DNA from: Rhodamnia argentea
Taxonomy: Eukaryota > Streptophyta > Magnoliopsida > Myrtales > Myrtaceae
Assembly: GCF_020921035.1 (NCBI RefSeq)
Contig: NC_063155.1
Coordinates: 10,277,001-10,341,000, forward strand
DNA length: 64,000 nucleotides
Direction of reading: 5' to 3'
Shown here: positions 47,501 to 64,000 of the stretch, piece after piece
How the letters are laid out: each line of letters begins with the position of its first letter
How positions within the stretch are numbered: the first letter of the stretch is position 1
The notes under the pieces: generated by a model
What the model saw: only the letters and a program-made list of their open reading frames with translations
Told to the model about the DNA's origin: nothing
The model's database searches: none
Made by a program: the position numbers and the translations under genes

Positions 47501-48732
47501 CCTGGTTTCTTCAACAACAGATTGAAGACAAATAATGTTTTGCTTAATGAGCATGGAATGGCGAAGTTGAGTGACTACGGGTTATCTGTAATCTCGGGAG
47601 AAATTGACAAGGATGGGGTGAGGTTCATTAATGTCTTTGCCTATTGAAGAGAGTAATTTTTGGTGGAACTGATTGTGACTTATATGGTCTTGGTTTCTGC
47701 TTGACAGGGGGATGGAGAAGGCCCTAGATCGAGGTAAAATTTTTGTCTTCATAGCAAGTATGGTACACTCTTTCCTTTCATATCATCTTGTTGGGGGTCA
47801 TGGATATCAGTCAGAAAAATGGACAACGTGCATGCTCTATGCAGAAGTTGTGTTCCTGCAGGAGAAAGGAGGTCATCTCTGTAGACAAAGAATTCGAGTA
47901 GAGAGCTTGCTTCTATCTTGCTCCATCATTTTTATTACTGGAAATAGTTTTTGCTTTGATCATTTTGCGTCCTTAACAGCAGATAATTCCTATTTCAGGC
48001 AAAGAAGAATCTTTGAGGATGATGCCTACAGCTTTGGATTCATAATACTGGAGTCCTTCATTGGACCTTCAATAGCGAGTAGAAGAGAGGAGTTTCTACT
48101 AAATGAAATGGTATGTTCTCAAGATCTTGTTTAAAACATTTCATAGTTGTTCTTCCTGAGACAAGCCCCAAGTTGTAAAAAGTAGGAATCCTAAAAAAAA
48201 ATGAAAGCAGCTGATAAGACCTACCTATGCCCTTTGGTCCAGAAAAGAAAAGGAGCTTTGTTTTGCTCTTTATAGCTATCAAACAACTCTTGCCAGCATA
48301 ACAAGGGGTGCAGGCACTGTTCTTCACCTGACTATCTTGTGCTCCTTGAGAGCCCCATTACTGAATCTGGAAATTGGAGGGTATGTACTATTTGGTTCAG
48401 AGTTCGGATGCTTCATGATTGGAGTGGCTGTTTAGGGGGAGAAAAGACCAGGCCCAAACTGCTGTTTTGCTTCGGAATTTACAATCGACTGGATTGACCT
48501 TTTCCTTATGTTGCTCTAGCAGGCATTATTGAACAGACAGGATGACGGCTGGCAGCGCATAGTGGATCCATTTATTCTAACCACTAGCTCACGAGAATCA
48601 TTATCAATTGTCATCTCCATAGCAAAAAAGTGCATGTCTTTTGACGGGAGCCGTCCATCGTTCGAAGACGTCCTTTGGAACTTACAGTATGCGGCTCAAG
48701 TCCAGGCTACAATAGATGGTGAGCAGAAATAG
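44547..48732 (+). CDS. LRR receptor-like pseudokinase (At3g03770/At5g63410 type), seven exons
   Basis: A plasma-membrane receptor-like protein. Exons: 44547-45909, 46069-46202, 46325-46565, 47406-47617, 47708-47733, 47999-48110 and 48523-48732, giving 765 aa with frames intact. Layout: signal peptide (about 1-21), a Cys-pair cap, about ten leucine-rich repeats (about 115-350), transmembrane helix near 395-420, and a kinase-like domain from about 485. The Gly-loop GEGSYGK is at 493-499, but the VAIK lysine is Arg514, the HRD catalytic Asp is Arg618 (NNRLKTNN) and DFG is DYG (636-638). So it is very likely catalytically dead, as expected for this clade, and probably acts by binding a partner. 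The seventh exon ends RPSFEDVLWNLQYAAQVQAT. A small MITE lies in intron 3. Confidence 0.93.
46985..47123. mobile_element. Small MITE in intron 3 of the LRR kinase gene
   Basis: 139 bases bounded by GGGCTAATACCACCAAAA and its near-perfect reverse complement ending TGGTGGTGTTAGCCC. Inner words also mirror each other. No coding capacity and no clear target duplication. Confidence 0.8.
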
Positions 48733-50092
48733 GGAACTGCATAAAACCAGCGAATGTCTCTCATTGATGCACGAAGACGATGCCATCCGTCCTTGCTCCT
48801 ACCTCTCTTTGTGTACGAGCTAGCATGTACGGCATATTAATCAGGCTGTGGGGAGGCTCGACGCTTAGAGTTTTCATCAATCGCGGGAACCCTTGTATGG
48901 CATTACATAATCCATATCGGTTAAGTGCAATCCACAGCTAATGGCTTGCACATTTCTTGCTGATGGATTTATCTGAAACAATCGCCATGTAATAATGATG
49001 GAATTCAAAACTATGATTTATTTTCTGTTGAGGATAATGATCCGAGATGGAACTGCCCCGAAATGACAAAACCAATGTGAACCGTCTCCTGTTTCTTTGT
49101 ACTCCTTTTACGACGACGTTCGTAATGCACGGCTCGAATAGATTCCACCTGAAGCTCCATGTGAGGCCTGGAAATCATCTTAACTGTGAGGTTGAGGCTA
49201 TACTAATGTAAATGCATGGACTTCATTCCTAGACTATGCCTGTTTTCTTACCGGTAGTCCTTAACCAACTGTAAGGCCTTGTGGTCACCAAAAGGTGCTG
49301 GCGTGCCTCTGTATGTACCTCTTTTTCAGGATTGATTCAGTTTGAAGTTCACCTTCTCGTCTTGATCCGTCCGCACCCGGTCTGGTCTGCATGCACATAA
49401 ACTGCGAGGCCATGAAAATTGTTCGAGGAATGGAAAAGAAAAAGAGTACGAAAACTACCAAGAAGTCGCTAGAGTTGCTTGTGTAAGATGATTCTTCGGA
49501 GATAAGATATTTTCTAACTCTTAACCCGAGAAGTCGCTAATGTAATTTTCTCTAGGTTCATTGGGCACCTTGCCAATGAGCAGGTCTTACTTATGAGTAA
49601 GATATTAAGGCATTGGATTTAAGATTGAATATATTTGAGTGAGATCTCAATTATGGTTCTTTGAATAACAAAGGATTTGAGGCAAGAAAAGAAGATTCAA
49701 GCGACAATAATTTTTTTTTTTATGTCCAAGGTTTTTTTTAAATATTTTCCGGGCTAAATCGGTGGAAAAAATGAAATTAAAAAAATTTCAAAAGATTTAA
49801 AATTAAACTGATCGTCTTATACTTTTTAGCATGCTTATTAGATTGTTTTCGTATTGGGCAAGAGCTGCACGTGAGGCGGTACACTGCACGTGAGAGCGTT
49901 TGGAGATGATAAGAGAGGGAGGTAAACCAGGTGAGGGAACCATTGATTCGCTTCATTTCCCGCTCCAACCCACCTCCTCTCTCTCAAATCTTTGTCGTCT
50001 TGAGCCCTCCTCCTCCTTTGCTTCGTCCGATTTGCAGGGTTTGTCTTCTTCCCGACAATCTTGAAGTAGATGGGTACGACGCGATTCGGTAC
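48733..50092. other. Spacer between LRR kinase and RNase J genes
   Basis: Probably holds the 3' untranslated region of the LRR kinase gene and the promoter and leader of the RNase J gene. No other gene is visible. A T-rich and AT-rich tract lies at 49705-49800. Confidence 0.5.
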
Positions 50093-59445
<9,353 letters not shown>

Positions 59446-61285
59446 TATTTTCCCCCTTTGCCTTTTCAAGATGAGAAACTACAAGCACCTAGAAAAGTCC
59501 CTTGGCGGTGAGATTTTGGGGCAGAAGCTTGGGCGAATACGGAAGGTTACCAATGGAGATGACCTAAGCTGTGATTTGGTGCACATATCATGATTTTTCA
59601 TGCTCCTGCCATCAGGTACAGGAGGTTTTCAGTAGTTTGTTGGGATCAGATAGAGGATATCCATCATTTCCTTGTCTATTATGGGGCCTCAATGAAGTTG
59701 GACAGTGAGATATATATTTGCAAGTGAATTCACTTGTTCACTCTCCTCCATCTGTCGATCTTATAAACAGTATGTGGGGCTGGGATTCATGAAAGCTTTG
59801 GGGAGCTTTGTAGAAATGACATCTGATGATGAAAATGCATTCTTAAGGTAATTGGAGACAATATGGAAATAAGTTAGACCGAGGTGTAATACTAACAAGA
59901 AGCAAAGGCTGGCCTAGGTTCCTATCCAACTGAGATTTTGTACATAATCGGATTCAAGATGTATTAGGTGTCTTCGCTCGTGCCTTACGCGGACTTTAGA
60001 TCGAGTGAAATATGTTTTTCATGACTATTTATAATATTTTTGCTGGCCGCTCTGCCAGCCATCTAGGAGGCTCGGCAATGGCCGACAAAGGGAAAAAGAA
60101 AAAACAAATAAAAACAAATAAAGATGGAAACCATAAAAAAATTTTGAAAAAATATATTAAAATAATATTAATAATTGTTCATGTCAGTATAGGCCGTGCC
60201 ATTAGGATAGCACGGATGAATTCAATTGGCAAAATGTGAAATGAGTTTATGGCTAAATTGATAAAGATGTAATAAGTTTAGGACTTTTTGGATCATGTGT
60301 CCTAGTATATATTTGATGTTAAACAATTAGATTATAATAATCCTGATATGACTCGATTTTTTAAGGTGCTCATTTTGGGAATTGTAAGTAGGGAAATTGC
60401 TCAATTAATTCTAGACATGTGTGGATGTTAATTTAGTCATAAACTTTTCAATTTGACTTATTTGGTTATAAACTTTTGCATGAAATATCATTGTAATTCT
60501 TTTGGCAAAGTTTCGTTGGAAATTTGTTGGGGGCGGCGGTGTGTCAAGTAGGACAGTTAATGATAAGTGGATCGTCACATCGGCGATTTCCGGCGAAAAT
60601 TGATCGGAATAACTAATTGAAATTTTGCTCATAGTTGTAAAAACTAGATTGATGAGATTGAAAAATTTAGTTTTGAATTGACATCCATACGATAGGTTTT
60701 TTAAAGTTCTTCACCGTTGTATATAAAGTTCATTGCCATATTATACGATGAAACTGAAAAAAAAAAATCAAAAAAAAAAAAGGAAGAAGAAGGTTTGCCG
60801 TTTTGGTTACTGTGAAATGGTATATTTATATCAATTGCCAAACACAAGAGAAATTTTCTCTTTTTGACATGAAAAAAGGAAAAAACAACCTTTCCGACAG
60901 AAGGATGAATACAATGAAATTGATTTCCATCGAATGTTGTTGGATCCAATCGAATTAAACGCTCAATCCCCCCCTACGTTTTGGCGGACCCAGCGAGGAA
61001 GTTTCGTTGAATCAAAAAGTGAAACCAGACCAGTAATCCACACGGCAAACGAAGGAAGATCCGGTAAAAACGAATGTCGTTTGACCAAAGAATCCTCTGT
61101 TTGTGCTCTAGCACCATCATCATCGCCTTGTCAAACTCGCGTCCGCGCAGTAATTCAGACTTGTCCTCCCTCTCTCTCTCTCTCGACTTGTTTTTTCAAT
61201 GGAAAGCTCGGAGTAACTTCTACGCTCTATCCTGGCTACTCTCTCTCTCTTCCCGTACCTTACGCGCTACTCATACTTTTACGTG
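59446..61285. other. Spacer between RNase J and the EF-hand gene
   Basis: The first part should be RNase J 3' untranslated region. No other gene is seen. An A-rich stretch lies at 60081-60165 and a (TC)n run near 61172-61184. Confidence 0.5.
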
Positions 61286-61293
61286 TATAAATA
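61286..61293 (+). promoter_or_regulatory. TATA box of the EF-hand gene
   Basis: TATAAATA lies 99 bases upstream of the ATG at 61392, a normal distance for a plant TATA box plus short leader, and follows a CT-rich tract. Confidence 0.6.
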
Positions 61294-61391
61294 AACTCCA
61301 TGCTTTGATTGATCATGCAAAACCCGTAATTTCTGTGTCTTTCTTTTCTACATCTGAGTAGGTACTCTCGCTTTTCGGTGCCCGTAGTAAC

Positions 61392-61818
61392 ATGGCGAGA
61401 CTCGGGGATCAATACGAGCGTGTGTTCCGGTGCTTCGATGAGGATGGAGACGGTAAGCTCTCGCCTTCGGAGCTGAGGCGGCGCGTGTGCTTGACAGGGG
61501 GAGTCCTGCTCCTGACAGAAGCGGAGGTGGTGGTGGAGTCGCTGGACTCGGACGGCGATGGCCTCCTGTGCTTGGAGGACTTCGTTGGGTTCATGGAAAA
61601 TGCGAGCGAGGAAGAGAAGACGGACGACTTGAGAGAGGCTTTCGGGATGTACGCGACGGACGGGTGCGGGTTCATCACGCCCAAGAGCCTCAAGAGGATG
61701 CTCTCCAGGCTGGGGCAATCCAAGAGCATGGATGAAGTGCGAGGCCATGATAGGTCACTTCGATCTGGACGGAGATGGGGTGATCAGCTTCGATGAGTTT
61801 AAGGTTATGATGAATTGA
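61392..61818 (+). pseudogene. Calmodulin-like EF-hand protein with frameshift before EF-hand 4
   Basis: A single-exon calcium sensor of the plant CML type. In the open frame (ATG 61392 to stop 61794-61796, 134 aa) EF-hand 1 is DEDGDGKLSPSE (residues 16-27) and EF-hand 2 DSDGDGLLCLED (52-63). EF-hand 3 (about 88-99, ATDGCGFITPKS) is degenerate and probably does not bind calcium. After SMDE at about 61736 one extra G shifts the frame. In the +1 frame a perfect fourth EF-hand, DLDGDGVISFDE, follows and ends at TGA 61816-61818. As read, the product loses EF-hand 4 and gains a basic tail. It may be a recent pseudogene, an allele, or a sequencing error at a G near 61737. Confidence 0.85.
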
Positions 61819-62300
61819 TGATGTAAGATTGCTCTGTACATATGATTGAATTACATACGGACCATTCGTTCTTAGTGAGTTGCTCTTCTTGCTTCGTTTG
61901 AATGAGGTTTCTCCTACACTTCAGTTCAGACAATTTGCCAACTGCCCACCATCTGAACAACTCATTTGAGAAATCGTCGGAAACTGTCTTAACAGCTTTA
62001 GGGACTGGATTCCCCATCTTTAAATTATCTCGTCCGACCGTTAGTCAATTACCGGTGCAAAATATACCTGTGTCGGATAGGATTTCGTTTTAAATTATCA
62101 TTTGGAATGCTGGAGAATTCAAGTTAAAAAGCCAACCCCAAAAGTTCAAGCTAATAGATGAAACGAGACTCTATGTGTATAAAGAGCATATAAACCACAT
62201 TATCAAGTGACGTTGGATATTTCAACACCTCCCTCACGTGTAAGCCGGATTAAGAGTGTCACATGGAATTTGACTAATGGGGTAGAAACACACACGAAAT
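61819..62300. repeat. 3' flank and LTR-like fragment
   Basis: After the EF-hand 3' flank, 62150-62260 has the look of an LTR or promoter-LTR fragment (ggatatttcaacacctccctcacgtgtaagcc, a phrase I associate with plant LTR ends). No gene is visible. Confidence 0.35.
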
Positions 62301-64000
62301 AGGCAATTCTAAGGCTTTGTTATCCAATCGAGAATTACGATGAAAAAGAGAAAAAAATGTGATGTTCTTTGCATGCCACATAAACAAGTACAAGACTCCT
62401 GTAAATGGAGGGAGAATGGAATTCGACTTAATCACAATAGTAATCCTACAATATGGCTCTAGCACCCCTCAAACTTAAGGTGACTTAAAAGGAAGTCAAC
62501 TGGAGTTTAGAAAAAAAATCTAGAATTCGCTTAGGTTGATGTGTATTTGTGAAGATATCGACAGTCTTTGGTGAATGCAGTTGATACAAGTTAGTGCCAT
62601 AGCGCTTGGTACGTCCATGAAAAATTTTGTATATGCTATTTGGATGGCACTTTGGTTGTCACAATGACGAACTTTCATGTCTTCTAGTTGCCATCACAAC
62701 CTTAACAACTCGTGATATCGCATCAGGAAGAGTTTGCTATTCAACTTTCATACTAGAGTGAGCAACAATAATATGTTTCTTGTTATGCCATGAGATAAGT
62801 AAGCTACCGCAAACTGTAGTCCGTCATGGAGCGACAATTTTGAGGGTCACTAGCCCTGGTCGGCCTCATAATAAGCTATCAACTCCAAAGTACAATGAGT
62901 AGAAAAGTAAAGGCCATGAATGAAATAATGTACCCTTGACGTGGTGAATATTGGAGAAAGTATTTCTCAACAGCAAAGCAATTTCAACGATTGCTCTCAA
63001 TCGGATCAAGATCAAAGCAATTCCAAAAATTACTCTCCATCGGATCAAGATCAGCCAAGCAATTCTGATACTTTTGGCAAGTGTAGCAAGAGTTTCCAAA
63101 GTTGACAAATACTTTTCCTTCTTTGTATATAGGATTTCAACTTTCCATGCATAAAAGTCATAACTTAAGATAGATATTGTATTATATTTATTCTAGCTGA
63201 TATCTTTCCATAATGTATTAGCTATCATTTTAGCTGATATCTTTCCATAAAGTATCAGCTATCATGTACTTTAAATACTTTTAGAAATAAAGCAATCTCA
63301 TCTTGTCCAATTCTTATAGCGAAGAACTTGAAGGTCTCCAACAAAATAGGCTGCACTGTGGACATGCATTGGATTACAAAATTGAACAGATTGTGCGATG
63401 TCTAGCCTAGAAGCAATGAGATATCTGAGACTACCAAGTCATTGTCGATAGAATGTAGTACTCGAAAGTGGAGTTTGACCTTTGGCATCAAATTTGGCAT
63501 GGGTCTCATTAGGAGTTGCAGAAACCTTGTTTTTAATGAGTCTTGCTCGAGAAAAAAGATGAATGACATATTTAGCTTGACAAAGATATTAACCATAAGA
63601 ATTTGATGGAACCTCCATGTACAAAAAGTAGCTGAGTCACCTAAGATCTTTCATTTCAAACAATTGATTGAGATATTGCTAGAGTTTTCAAATGCCAGTG
63701 CGACTATCGCTAGCAATAATCATGTTGTCCACATATAAGAACAACATAATAAACCCACGAGATGTGTGTTGAATGAAAAGAGGATGGTCATAGGGACTGA
63801 TTTTAAAACCAAAGAATTCCATTATTTGACTAAAGTTGGAATACTATGCATAGGGAGCCTATTTCAATCTATATAACGGTCGAGGCAATCTACACACTTT
63901 TTAGAAGGACGCTTGTATAGAGGAGGAGGCACCATATAGACTTCCTTGGTGAGTTTGTCATTTAGGAATACATTTTTTAAAGACCAATGGTTAACAACGG
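62270..64000 (-). mobile_element. Degenerate Ty1-copia retrotransposon, 3' part, minus strand
   Basis: Read on the minus strand from the window edge, 64000-63340 gives the second half of a copia reverse transcriptase, including a YVDN version of the YVDD active-site box and the EMKDL segment, followed by an SLRYLIASRLDIA region. It then breaks at about 63335; 62870-62490 resumes with the RNase H part (a CDN-like box and downstream sequence). A polypurine tract (TTTGAGGGG) lies near 62463-62475, so an LTR should follow towards 62270. Many stops and frame changes make it dead. The 5' part lies beyond the window. Confidence 0.75.
62875..63335. repeat. LTR-like insertion with tandem repeats inside the copia relic
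   Basis: The segment interrupts the copia frame between reverse transcriptase and RNase H. It holds a 39-bp tandem repeat (62975-63013 and 63014-63052, each ending cggatcaagatc) and a 37-bp-period repeat (63194-63230 and 63231-63266, starting tagctgatatctttcc). The words gctgatatctttccat and aataaagcaatctcatcttg resemble copia LTRs, so a solo LTR of a second element is likely. Confidence 0.6.

Noticed and set aside
47712..48134. Separate 140-residue protein
   Set aside because: It reads through introns of the LRR kinase gene; only its last part is the real exon at 47999-48110.
48340..48374. Extra kinase exon (LLESPITESGNW) in the LRR kinase gene
   Set aside because: The main exon chain is already in frame and complete without it, and the segment duplicates no missing motif.

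Overview
The window is nuclear DNA of a flowering plant, a eudicot. The genes have many short GT-AG introns, the spacers hold CACTA, MITE-like, TRIM/LTR and copia debris, and the proteins are plant-type: a 4CL-like ligase, a plant RNase J with a trihelix tail and an LRR pseudokinase. Some spacer repeats feel like Myrtales, but that is only an impression. From memory, four genes run in the order of Arabidopsis chromosome 5 (At5g63380 4CLL9, At5g63400 adenylate kinase, At5g63410 LRR kinase, At5g63420 RNase J), so this looks like an old conserved block with transposon insertions.

Left third (1-14.3 kb): one large CACTA (En/Spm) transposon with both ends intact, at 385-14300, flanked by a CCC target duplication. 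It holds a broken TNP2-type transposase (2.37-6.02 kb) and a TNPA/Ptta-type gene (about 9.2-10.9 kb). Four arrays of a palindromic motif (TTAGCGACGAA and its complement) lie in it, one between the two genes. Near the right end it carries what looks like two exons of a captured host bHLH transcription factor gene, plus an internal copy of its own right terminus.

Middle (14.3-29.7 kb): the minus-strand 4CL-like gene (six exons, 18675-23476) is the only intact gene. A second, diverged copy of its last exon and 3' flank lies at 27.7-28.5 kb, a relic of a segmental duplication. The rest is spacer with three foldback or MITE-like elements and no gene I recognise.

Right half (29.9-64 kb): aspartyl aminopeptidase (+, 11 exons, one GC-AG intron), adenylate kinase (-, 6 exons), LRR receptor-like pseudokinase (+, 7 exons), plastid-type RNase J (+, 17 exons) and a calmodulin-like EF-hand gene (+, single exon) with an apparent one-base insertion that removes its last EF-hand. 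The window closes in a degenerate Ty1-copia element on the minus strand with a nested tandem-repeat, LTR-like insertion. The 35.7-39.2 kb spacer has no gene and may include organelle-derived DNA, which I could not confirm.

The host genes are housekeeping or unrelated in role: fatty/aromatic acyl activation, peptide trimming, adenylate balance, surface signalling, organellar RNA processing and calcium sensing. They are neighbours by descent and do not form a pathway. All exon boundaries were read by hand from splice sites and reading-frame continuity. I saw no tRNA, rRNA or CRISPR array.
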